10,768 bases of DNA from Chloroflexota bacterium (GTDB lineage Bacteria; Chloroflexota; UBA5177; JANWHV01). The stretch spans positions 1-10,768 of the forward strand of contig JAICHN010000145.1 of the NCBI GenBank assembly GCA_025924845.1, in the 5' to 3' direction. Below the pieces are notes generated by a model. It saw nothing but the letters and a program-made list of their open reading frames with translations, searched no databases and was not told where the DNA came from. Position numbers and translations under genes: made by a program. Positions 1 through 5,686 of the stretch are shown piece by piece (position 1 is the first letter of the stretch; the number at the start of each line of letters is the position of its first letter).

Positions 1-67
1 CAAACCGGCTGCGGCACTGGTCGATCGCCGCCGTCGTTGGGGCGGTTGGTTTCCGGGGCGTCGCCAT
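1..67 (-). CDS. Partial start of an unidentified gene (N-terminus only)
   Basis: On the minus strand an ATG at 65-67 is preceded by a good ribosome binding site (GGAGGT at 72-77, 4-5 bases before the start). The frame stays open to the window edge and gives about 22 residues beginning MATPRKPTAPTTAAIDQC. It starts 75 bases after the stop of the enolase-superfamily gene and in the same direction, so it could be the next gene of that operon. The visible piece is basic and Pro/Thr/Ala-rich and is too short to assign to a family. A plus-strand frame is also open across 1-129, but it has no start here and shows no recognisable protein. Confidence 0.45.
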   Translation of the reverse strand, partial: MATPRKPTAPTTAAIDQCRSRF

Positions 68-142
68 GCCACACCTCCCGCAGGAACAGCCTGACGCACA
101 ATTCCTCACTTTTAGCTTACCCTTAACCTGACCAACCAGCGT

Positions 143-1300
143 CTAGTACACGGTCACCCCAACCTCCTGCTGCCGCACATAGTCCCAGTCTATGGCAACG
201 CCAAGGCCGGGGCCCTGCAGCACCGGCACATGGCCGCGCTCATCAATGGCGTCCAGTGCATCGGAATAGTCGATGTAGATGGAACGCGTCGCGGGCACCT
301 TGGGATGGACCAGGCCCAGTTCGTAGTAATTGGTATTGCGGATTGCCGCCATACAGGCACGGTGGGCTGGGCCGGGAGCATGGATTTCGACGTCGAGGCC
401 AAAGCCCTCGGCGGCGTGGGCAATCTTCATCACCCCGGTGATCCCGCAGTCGTAGTCGGGGTCGGCGCGCACGAAGTCCGTGGCGTCCGCGGTAATGAAG
501 TCCACCTGCTGCTCGAAGCCCCTCACGTGCTCGCCTTGCAGCAAAGGTGTCTTGATCATCTGGCGAAGCTTGCGGTGGGCGAAACGCGAGACGCCGCCAT
601 CCTTGAACGGGTCTTCGTACCAGAAGAAACGCGCCTCGTCGCAGGCACGGCCCACCCGCAGGGCATCGGCAAACGTCTCGTATTCACAGGCCGGGTCGAG
701 CATCAGGTCCATGCCCTCTCCGACGTGCCGACGCACCTTTAGAACCGTGGCGGATTCACGGGCGATGAGGCCACGGCCCCAGCCGTGGATTTTGAAGGCC
801 GGGTAGCCCATGTCACGGCACTGCACGGCGAAATCGGCGAAGGCTTCGGGGCTATCCAGGCCGCCGTTGTCATCGCCATGGTAGGTACTGGCATAGGCAG
901 GCAGGCTGGTCTTCCAGCCGCCCAGCAACTGCCAAACGGGAGCATTATAGAGCTTACCGGCGATGTCCCAGAGGGCGATATCGACGGGACCGATGCCCAT
1001 CCGATCGTGCTTGCGCAAGGCCCTCTTCACGTCGTTGTAGATCAGTTCACGTTCGAGCGGATTGCGTCCGATCAGATAGGGGGCGAACATGCCCACCTGG
1101 GCATATGAGGCGGCATCACCGCCGGCATACTCACCGGTGATGCCTGCGTCGGTCTCGATAGTGAGCACGTAGCTTCGCGTACGGCCATGGGCGCCTGCCT
1201 CATAGACGCTGTTGAAGCCATTGTAGTCTCGACCCAGTTCGTTGACCTCCTTCGTGTATTCGTGGATGCTGACATGGGTGATCTTGAGCGTGGCAGGCAT
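143..1300 (-). CDS. Mandelate racemase/muconate lactonizing enzyme family protein (probable sugar-acid dehydratase)
   Basis: This is a 385-residue enolase-superfamily enzyme of normal family length. The N-terminal capping domain covers about residues 5-125 and the TIM-barrel about 135-350. The three Mg2+ ligands are visible as D202 (LDPA), E229 (YEDP) and E257 (QGEH). The base region on the second strand reads FKIHGWG, so the usual KxK is KxH (K170, H172). A late His lies in EIHAPGPAH (H307), with Asp residues around 280-284 as possible partner. This pattern suits the mandelate-racemase subgroup, many of whose members dehydrate aldonic or uronic acids. The exact substrate cannot be read from sequence. 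The start at 1300 is chosen because AAAAGGA lies 8-10 bases upstream (about 1310-1318). The longer frame to 1384 has a poor binding site and an extension unlike the family. The gene lies 136 bases downstream of an SDR dehydrogenase gene on the same strand, consistent with oxidation followed by dehydration. Confidence 0.9.
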   Translation of the reverse strand: MPATLKITHVSIHEYTKEVNELGRDYNGFNSVYEAGAHGRTRSYVLTIETDAGITGEYAGGDAASYAQVGMFAPYLIGRNPLERELIYNDVKRALRKHDRMGIGPVDIALWDIAGKLYNAPVWQLLGGWKTSLPAYASTYHGDDNGGLDSPEAFADFAVQCRDMGYPAFKIHGWGRGLIARESATVLKVRRHVGEGMDLMLDPACEYETFADALRVGRACDEARFFWYEDPFKDGGVSRFAHRKLRQMIKTPLLQGEHVRGFEQQVDFITADATDFVRADPDYDCGITGVMKIAHAAEGFGLDVEIHAPGPAHRACMAAIRNTNYYELGLVHPKVPATRSIYIDYSDALDAIDERGHVPVLQGPGLGVAIDWDYVRQQEVGVTVY

Positions 1301-1436
1301 ATGATTCAGTTCCTTTTCTAAGCGCCGGGAACCAGTTAAGGGCTGCTCGGCGCGGAGTACGACAGGACGGGCTTTCTCCTGCATCTTCCCTGATTGCGAT
1401 GACCCTCGTCGAGAGTAGCAGGCGCACCCTTCTCGA

Positions 1437-2342
1437 TCAGGGCTGGGCGTGCCCCATCCAGGTATGCCTCGGCTGGAATCCGAGTTCCTCCTTAGCCCGC
1501 TTGTTGCTCAAGAGCGTTTCGTGCTCGCCCAGTTCCCTGGTCAATCGTACGTGCGGAAAATAGCGCTGAAGAAGCTGTCGCGTCGGTAGATTCGAGGAAA
1601 CCTCATCGTTGGCGATGTTGAAAACCCGGAAACCGAGTCCGGCCCGCTCAACACCAAGCCGGCAGGCCTGGGCGAGGTCGCGCGCATCGATATAACTCCA
1701 CGCATTGCGTTTGCGCTTCCCAGGGTCAACATATCCGGAAATCAGGTCCGGATATTCGTCCGGTTCAATGACGTTCCCGATGCGGAACGCGTACACGTCC
1801 ATGCCGTCACGCAGATGGAAGGCCCGTCCTGTCCTTTCGTTGACTACCTTGGAAAGGGCATAAGAATCCATGGGATCAACCGGATAGTCCTCATCTAACG
1901 GGAAATAGACCGGGTCGCGGTCATCGAAGGCGAAACAGATGCCATAGGTTGTTTCACTGGAGGCGATAACCACTTTTCTGATCCCCAGTTTGGCCGCGGC
2001 ATCAAGGGCATTGTAGGTACTGATGGTGTTGATGCGGAACACTTCGTTATCCGGCACTATGAAGATCGATGGGATCGCCGCCAGATGGACGATGGCGTCG
2101 ATCGGCTGGGGTCGCATCGATCCGCTCTCGCCGTCGCCGACAAATCCGGCCAGGGCGTTGAATACCTGACCGAGGTCCGTAAGATCGGTGATCAGCGTGG
2201 GTGCGGGCAGCCCCGGCAACGCCTTGAGGTCCAGATTAAGCACACGATAGCCGTGCTCAACGAACTCCCGCACCACGTAGCGGCCCGCTTTGCCGCTCCC
2301 TCCGGTAACGATAACCTGGCGCACACGTCGCGATTCCGCCAT
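1437..2342 (-). CDS. NAD-dependent epimerase/dehydratase family protein (extended SDR)
   Basis: This is a 301-residue Rossmann-fold protein. The dinucleotide-binding loop TGGSGKAG is at residues 13-20. An acidic residue ends the second strand (LDL, around 37-39), which favours NAD+ over NADP+. The catalytic Ser lies in ASSETTYG (128-134), and Tyr/Lys lie in YALSK (Y161, K165). HLAA (87-90) is the usual NAD-contact strand. Extended SDRs of this size include UDP-sugar epimerases, sugar dehydratases and uronate/aldose dehydrogenases. Because an enolase-superfamily dehydratase follows, a sugar or uronate dehydrogenase role is more plausible here than cell-wall nucleotide-sugar work, but that is inference. 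The start at 2342 is chosen for the AGGAGGA site 7-9 bases upstream (about 2348-2355). The 42-residue extension to 2468 is low-complexity and has no binding site. A short hairpin (GCCGG at 2358-2362 with CCGGC at 2368-2372) sits just upstream of the binding site. Confidence 0.88.
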   Translation of the reverse strand: MAESRRVRQVIVTGGSGKAGRYVVREFVEHGYRVLNLDLKALPGLPAPTLITDLTDLGQVFNALAGFVGDGESGSMRPQPIDAIVHLAAIPSIFIVPDNEVFRINTISTYNALDAAAKLGIRKVVIASSETTYGICFAFDDRDPVYFPLDEDYPVDPMDSYALSKVVNERTGRAFHLRDGMDVYAFRIGNVIEPDEYPDLISGYVDPGKRKRNAWSYIDARDLAQACRLGVERAGLGFRVFNIANDEVSSNLPTRQLLQRYFPHVRLTRELGEHETLLSNKRAKEELGFQPRHTWMGHAQP

Positions 2343-2512
2343 TCCGCTTCCTCCTCTGCCGGCGCTTCCGGCGTTCACATTTGTCGCAGGCAAGGGTGAA
2401 TTCTCCCGGCACACCGGACGTACTGGGCGTATCCCGGTGCAGTGCATGATGCGGCGCCGATAGCGCAAACGGAAGATGCCACGATCCTGTGTCGGCGCGT
2501 CGCCTCGTCTAA

Positions 2513-2536
2513 GCGTATCAAGGACAGTAGATACGC
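2513..2536. repeat. Interrupted palindrome, possible operator
   Basis: GCGTATC at 2513-2519 is matched exactly by GATACGC at 2530-2536, with a 10-base spacer. The half-site centres are 17 bases apart, which suits a dimeric repressor, although a 7-bp match could be chance. It lies about 170 bases upstream of the SDR start, in the right place to control that operon. Confidence 0.3.
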
Positions 2537-2638
2537 CGGCAGGCCGCGGACCAAGCGTGCCGTGGATTCATTGTTTAAGTTAGTCGCTCATGTATCCGCG
2601 AAATTACGCTGTTGTTCTATAAAGAAAGAAGCGGAAAG

Positions 2639-2692
2639 GACAACCCTGCCCGAGTGATGGAATTACCTGGATATCGCTCGGGCAGGGTTGTC
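2639..2692 (-). terminator. 20-bp hairpin, probable transcription terminator of the secreted-protein gene
   Basis: The arms 2639-2658 and 2673-2692 are complementary over 20 bases with a single G:T pair, around a 14-base loop (2659-2672). The inner core includes CCCTGCCCGAG pairing with CTCGGGCAGGG. It begins 66 bases past the stop of the minus-strand secreted-protein gene. Read on that strand, the stem is followed by a pyrimidine-rich stretch (CCTTTCCGCTTCTTTCTTT), which resembles an imperfect U-tract. A terminator is the simplest reading. It could also insulate the SDR operon, or be a remnant of a short palindromic element. Confidence 0.5.
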
Positions 2693-2757
2693 TACCAACG
2701 GGCGGGTCGCTCGGAGGAACCGAAACGGCTGACCGGCGGGTTCTCCGCCGAGCATAT

Positions 2758-3276
2758 TTACATGGTGCCCGGCTTACCAATCAGAACGCCCCAGAGCGGT
2801 GTTGCCGGAGTATGGACCCTCGCAGAGACTTCAGCAGTCACGAGGATGGCCGGTACGTGCTTCATCATTATAGTGGCGGTGCCGGCGTAGGTACCGGCGC
2901 CGGTCGCGTGGAGCGGGATGGCCACTGCTCCGGGCAATGGCGAGGCGCCCTTGGCCGGCTGGGTGGGGGGCTTACTGCCGCTCTTCGCGGGTGGTTTCAT
3001 CATGGCGGCGTTAATTGCCCAGGCGACATACGCATGGCGGATTGGGGTTGTCTTCAGGGTAGACGGCACGGGCATGGCCGAGAGTGTGATCCTCACCTTA
3101 AAGTCATCGGACGCGGTTTGCACCACCGAGGCGATACCATGGGCCATAGCGGCCATCTTGGTGCCGCGCAAGGGAAATGTCGTGGTCGTGCTCGCGGCGG
3201 ACACGGACGCGGTGAGGCAAGATGCGGCGAGCGCAATGCTGCCGGTGAGGGCAAACAGGCGTGGAACGAACGTCAT
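2758..3276 (-). CDS. Secreted protein resembling the RskA C-terminal domain, function unknown
   Basis: This is a 172-residue protein with a clear signal peptide: FVPR, a hydrophobic core LFALTGSIALAASCLTA, and a likely cleavage site after SVSA near residue 28. C20 follows AAS, which is a poor lipobox, so a lipoprotein is less likely. The mature part has alternating beta-like stretches: VRITLSAMPVP, then HAYVAWAI, a Lys/Pro-rich loop (93-110), AVAIPL, AGTATIMM, and AILVTAEVSARVHTPATPLWGVLIGKP. The order YVAWAI ... VTAEVSA ... P-GVL resembles the extracytoplasmic domain of anti-sigma-K (RskA-type) proteins and related stand-alone secreted proteins of Chloroflexota. That resemblance is from memory, not a search. 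No sigma factor or anti-sigma helical part is nearby. The start is set by GGAGGT about 6 bases before the ATG; the longer frame to 3387 lacks this. Confidence 0.7.
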   Translation of the reverse strand: MTFVPRLFALTGSIALAASCLTASVSAASTTTTFPLRGTKMAAMAHGIASVVQTASDDFKVRITLSAMPVPSTLKTTPIRHAYVAWAINAAMMKPPAKSGSKPPTQPAKGASPLPGAVAIPLHATGAGTYAGTATIMMKHVPAILVTAEVSARVHTPATPLWGVLIGKPGTM

Positions 3277-3671
3277 GAACGGACCTCCAGGGTACGGGTT
3301 AGCGATGGAAGAGCCAAAGACAGCTGCATGGTCCAGCGAAACGTCCTGATCGACCGTCTTGGAGTACCTCCTTTCTCGCTGTGGCATCAGACATCAATGC
3401 TGGGGCGCCGACAATGGCGTACCAGCGTCCATGCTTTGTAGATGTTGAGAGTAAACTATGGTCAGTGCGGGGGATGTGCGCGACCCCTATGAGGCATATA
3501 CGCGGGAGGTGACTCAACGTTTACCGGCTTGATCAGCCTGGCGCCGCGGACCACTCCGCAAGAATAGCGGGCTCGGCGCACGGGCTGGTCACTATCGCCC
3601 TGGATGCCGCGCGGCAAGTAGAGTATGGTGAGGGGGCGCAACATGTGTGAAGAGGGAAGGAGCTTGCCGCC
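3277..3671. other. Divergent intergenic region
   Basis: About 395 bases separate the secreted-protein gene (minus) from the small Cys/His protein gene (plus), so it should hold promoters in both directions, but I found no convincing pair. On the minus strand an almost perfect Shine-Dalgarno core (AAAGGAGGT, about 3365-3373) has no usable start codon after it. On the plus strand GGGAGGTG at about 3504-3511 is likewise not followed by a sustained reading frame. No RNA gene was recognised. Confidence 0.4.
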
Positions 3672-3974
3672 ATGCCGGAGAAACCCGCACAAGATAAGAC
3701 CGAGCGATCACTGGCTGAAGGTCGAAGCACCTGCATGCTGAAAGCAAAGGAATTGGGGCATACACTCGGGCCGTGGCACTTCAATCCAGCCGGAGAAGAC
3801 ACGGTATCGATTACCAGTACCTGCACAAGCTGCGGCGCCGCGGCTACCGTGACGCGCGGGAGACGCGACGTCGTCACGATTTCCGATCAGGACATCACGA
3901 AGGGCAGTATGGACTTTGCGCTAATCCTCCGCTGCCCAAATGAGATTGCCCAGATTAGTCACCTGGATGAGTGA
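3672..3974 (+). CDS. Small Cys/His-rich hypothetical protein, zinc-ribbon-like
   Basis: This is a 100-residue soluble protein starting at an ATG preceded by GAAGGAG about 9 bases upstream. It has GHTLGPWHF (H30, H36), then CTSCG (C51, C54) and later RCPN (C88), with H97 near the end. A CxxCG knuckle following a short G-H-x-L-G-P-W segment is seen in small zinc-ribbon-like proteins of Chloroflexota and their phages (from memory). It could bind a metal and act as a nucleic-acid or protein adaptor, but no function can be assigned. It is a single-gene unit: nothing follows on the same strand until adk, about 890 bases away. A minus-strand open frame (3533-3877) overlaps it but lacks a binding site and is Ser/Pro/Ala-biased as expected of a shadow. 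Confidence 0.65.
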   Translation: MPEKPAQDKTERSLAEGRSTCMLKAKELGHTLGPWHFNPAGEDTVSITSTCTSCGAAATVTRGRRDVVTISDQDITKGSMDFALILRCPNEIAQISHLDE

Positions 3975-4223
3975 GTCATGGCCAAAAACAATCGAACTCC
4001 GGCTTAGGTTCGGCGCCTGGGTCTACCCGTACTGCCTCACCGAATGGTCTCTGTCTCGTCGTAGTTTGCCTGCTGCCATGCAGACTGAGAAATACGGTGA
4101 CCCACCCGCAGCGGCACGTCATGTTTGCGAGCGCCTGGCCGCTCTGCCGTTCGACGGAAGTCATCCACTCGAACGCTTCACGGCTGCTCCGTACTTCTCA
4201 GCCCGCACGCTCCCACGGCCGGA

Positions 4224-4574
4224 TTACCAGCCGGCGCCGGTACCGCGGCAAACGATACGAAGCCCAACGTAGGGGTCGGCGTGACACTTCCCATACGACG
4301 TCGGCAGTTGGGAGATCGGGGTCGAACCATCGCAGAAGATATGGCCATCGCCATCCGAGTCGTTAACGCAGCCGTAGGCTGACATTGGTAGCGTGGCGGA
4401 GATACTCGGGTCCTTCTGCCGCGTGGTGGCACTCGGCTGGGGATTCAGCGCCGCGGCGCCCAGGCCGGCGGCCACCAACGAGCCGACAATCAGATACGAG
4501 GCAGTGCGTCCTCTGGCGAGCCACACCAACGTACGTGTCTCCATGCGGTCCAGCAGGCGCTTCACAGCAGCCAT
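4224..4574 (-). CDS. Small membrane-anchored extracytoplasmic Cys4 protein with DxDxDG loop
   Basis: This is a 116-residue protein. Residues 1-25 are basic, a single membrane segment (about SYLIVGSLVAAGLGAAAL, 26-43) follows, and the rest is likely outside the cytoplasm. That part holds four cysteines (C69, C81, C97, C109), suited to two disulfides, and a loop NDSDGDGH (71-78) that matches the calcium-binding DxDxDG pattern of EF-hand and dockerin-type loops. The start is supported by GGGAAGA about 6 bases upstream and a promoter at about 4616-4646. A second start is possible at M11. It is divergent from adk. I do not recognise a family; it may be a lineage-specific envelope protein. Confidence 0.6.
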   Translation of the reverse strand: MAAVKRLLDRMETRTLVWLARGRTASYLIVGSLVAAGLGAAALNPQPSATTRQKDPSISATLPMSAYGCVNDSDGDGHIFCDGSTPISQLPTSYGKCHADPYVGLRIVCRGTGAGW

Positions 4575-4615
4575 GATGATCTTCCCTTTCGCTGATCAGT
4601 GGTCGTGCCGTTTGC

Positions 4616-4646
4616 ACTATACCAGCACGGATCATAAGGTTGGCAA
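4616..4646 (-). promoter_or_regulatory. Possible extended -10 promoter for the Cys4 membrane protein gene
   Basis: Read on the minus strand, TGGTATAGT (4616-4624) is an extended -10 element (TGn plus TATAGT, 5 of 6 to consensus). TTGCCA (4641-4646) is a candidate -35 element at a slightly long 19-base spacing. This would start transcription near 4609, about 35 bases before the ATG at 4574. Confidence 0.4.
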
Positions 4647-4784
4647 TAGCGCAGGCTGCCGGCGGTCGGCATGATGGTGATGTATGTATCGGGCCTCTCG
4701 TGGCACGGCCTCGGTCGGGTGTCCCTGAGGATCATGCGTCGGTGCGGTCCGCAAACCAGGTATCGTGGCTGAGCGAAGCGGGCA

Positions 4785-4812
4785 AGCGTCCAGGCTGGAG
4801 CGTCCGGACGCT
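4785..4812. promoter_or_regulatory. Repeated half-sites with a 14-bp perfect palindrome upstream of adk
   Basis: AGCGTCCGGACGCT at 4799-4812 is a perfect 14-bp palindrome. Its half-site AGCGTCC also occurs at 4785-4791, in direct orientation and 14 bases upstream of the palindrome's left half. The group ends 49 bases before the adk start, a natural position for an operator. The regulator is unknown. Confidence 0.35.
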
Positions 4813-4861
4813 GCAGGTCCCTCTCCACAGGTGAACAGGAAGCGGCTGAAGGAGACATGAA

Positions 4862-5542
4862 ATGCGGATAGTACTGCTTGGGCCTCCTGGTGCGGGGAAA
4901 GGAACGCAGGCAGAGCGACTCGCCGGCGACACCGGAGCGCGCCATATCTCAACCGGCGACCTGGTACGCCGAGAAATAGCGGCCGGTACACCGCTTGGTC
5001 ACGTGCTCAAGGGTTACAGTGATCGCGGCGAGTTGGTGCCGGATCACCTGATCATCGATCTTGTCGCACCGCTTATAGCAGGTGCACCGGCCTGGGTTCT
5101 GGATGGCTTTCCTCGCGATGCAGCACAGGCTCGGGCGCTCGATGCCGTGCTCAGAACCTACGGCACCACAATCGACCGCGTGATTGCCCTGCGGATCGCG
5201 GACGATGAGTTGATCGAGCGTATGCGAAACCGGCGGATCAGTCGCACGACCGGCAAGACATACAATCTGAGGTCCGACCCGCCGCCGAATGACGACCCCG
5301 GTCCTTTCGTGCAACGCGCCGACGATCACCCCGAGGAGATCCGGCACCGTTTAGCGATCTATCACACAAGCACGGAGCCGCTCCTAGCCTATTACAAAGC
5401 TCACGGTCTGCTGCGCCGCATCGACGCTCATGGCCCGGTCGAGGATGTCGCACGGCGCCTTGCCTTTGCCCTTCGCGACCTGACGCCGGCCGGGCAGACC
5501 GATCGACAAGACTCCGCAACCTCAAACGCCGGGCAGGTCTGA
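4862..5542 (+). CDS. adk: Adenylate kinase (ATP + AMP = 2 ADP)
   Basis: This 226-residue cytoplasmic nucleoside monophosphate kinase interconverts adenine nucleotides. The P-loop GPPGAGKGT is at residues 7-15. AMP-site residues are seen in STGDLVRR (30-37) and GELVP (56-60), and DGFPR is at 81-85. The LID region runs about 122-158 and ends in QRADD (R152, D154, D155), with a later conserved Arg at 163. The LID lacks zinc-binding cysteines and is about six residues shorter than in E. coli Adk. The C-terminal 18 residues or so (PAGQTDRQDSATSNAGQV) are a polar tail beyond the fold. The ribosome binding site AAGGAG (4849-4854) lies 7 bases before the ATG. Unlike the common arrangement, adk is not beside secY or ribosomal-protein genes; it stands alone, divergent from a small membrane protein gene and convergent with pspA. 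It may be the sole or a second adk copy. Confidence 0.95.
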   Translation: MRIVLLGPPGAGKGTQAERLAGDTGARHISTGDLVRREIAAGTPLGHVLKGYSDRGELVPDHLIIDLVAPLIAGAPAWVLDGFPRDAAQARALDAVLRTYGTTIDRVIALRIADDELIERMRNRRISRTTGKTYNLRSDPPPNDDPGPFVQRADDHPEEIRHRLAIYHTSTEPLLAYYKAHGLLRRIDAHGPVEDVARRLAFALRDLTPAGQTDRQDSATSNAGQV

Positions 5543-5578
5543 CGGAACATATTTGCTTATCTCACCCGCTGCCCGGCG
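5527..5578. repeat. Inverted repeat spanning the adk stop codon
   Basis: CGCCGGGCAG (5527-5536) and CTGCCCGGCG (5569-5578) are perfect 10-bp complements enclosing 32 bases that include the adk stop. The right arm has no T-run after it, so if it ends transcription it is not a canonical intrinsic terminator. It may protect the mRNA 3' end or separate the convergent adk and pspA transcripts. Confidence 0.35.
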
Positions 5579-5686
5579 CACCTACCCGGCCCTATGGTTA
5601 AGCCAAGGCGGGATCCGCGAGCCGGGGACCGCGGTCACGGGGTCGGGACTCATGAAGATTCCAACGTGGCCTTGGTATAGACACGC

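Larger units (their letters stand above)
2343..2757. other. Intergenic region with inverted repeats, upstream of the SDR operon
   Basis: No convincing gene was found in these 415 bases: the short open frames lack binding sites and recognisable sequence. The region holds a hairpin beside the SDR ribosome binding site (2358-2372), an interrupted palindrome (2513-2536), an AT-richer stretch (about 2565-2635) that is the likeliest promoter area for the minus-strand operon, the long hairpin at 2639-2692, and a 6-bp hairpin CGGCGG/CCGCCG (2734-2739 with 2745-2750) just past the stop of the secreted-protein gene. I could not find a convincing -35/-10 pair. Confidence 0.5.

Noticed and set aside
230..742. 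Plus-strand open frames opposite the enolase-superfamily gene
   Set aside because: They are antisense shadows of a gene with all family motifs intact.
1301..1384. Longer start for the enolase-superfamily gene (28 extra residues)
   Set aside because: The upstream start has no well-spaced binding site, and the internal ATG at 1300 has AAAAGGA at normal spacing and matches the family start.
2812..3441. Plus-strand open frames opposite the secreted-protein gene (also 2918-3349)
   Set aside because: The minus-strand frame has a signal peptide, a GGAGGT site and a plausible fold. The plus frames have none of these.
3980..4025. GGTTCGGCGCC stretch recalling a tRNA T-arm
   Set aside because: No acceptor stem, anticodon arm or D-arm can be folded around it.
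3940..4382. Overlapping plus-strand frames of 85-131 codons between the Cys/His protein gene and the Cys4 protein gene
   Set aside because: They lack binding sites, are rich in Arg, Ser and Pro, and overlap the better supported minus-strand gene at 4224-4574. The 250-base gap 3975-4223 shows nothing else.
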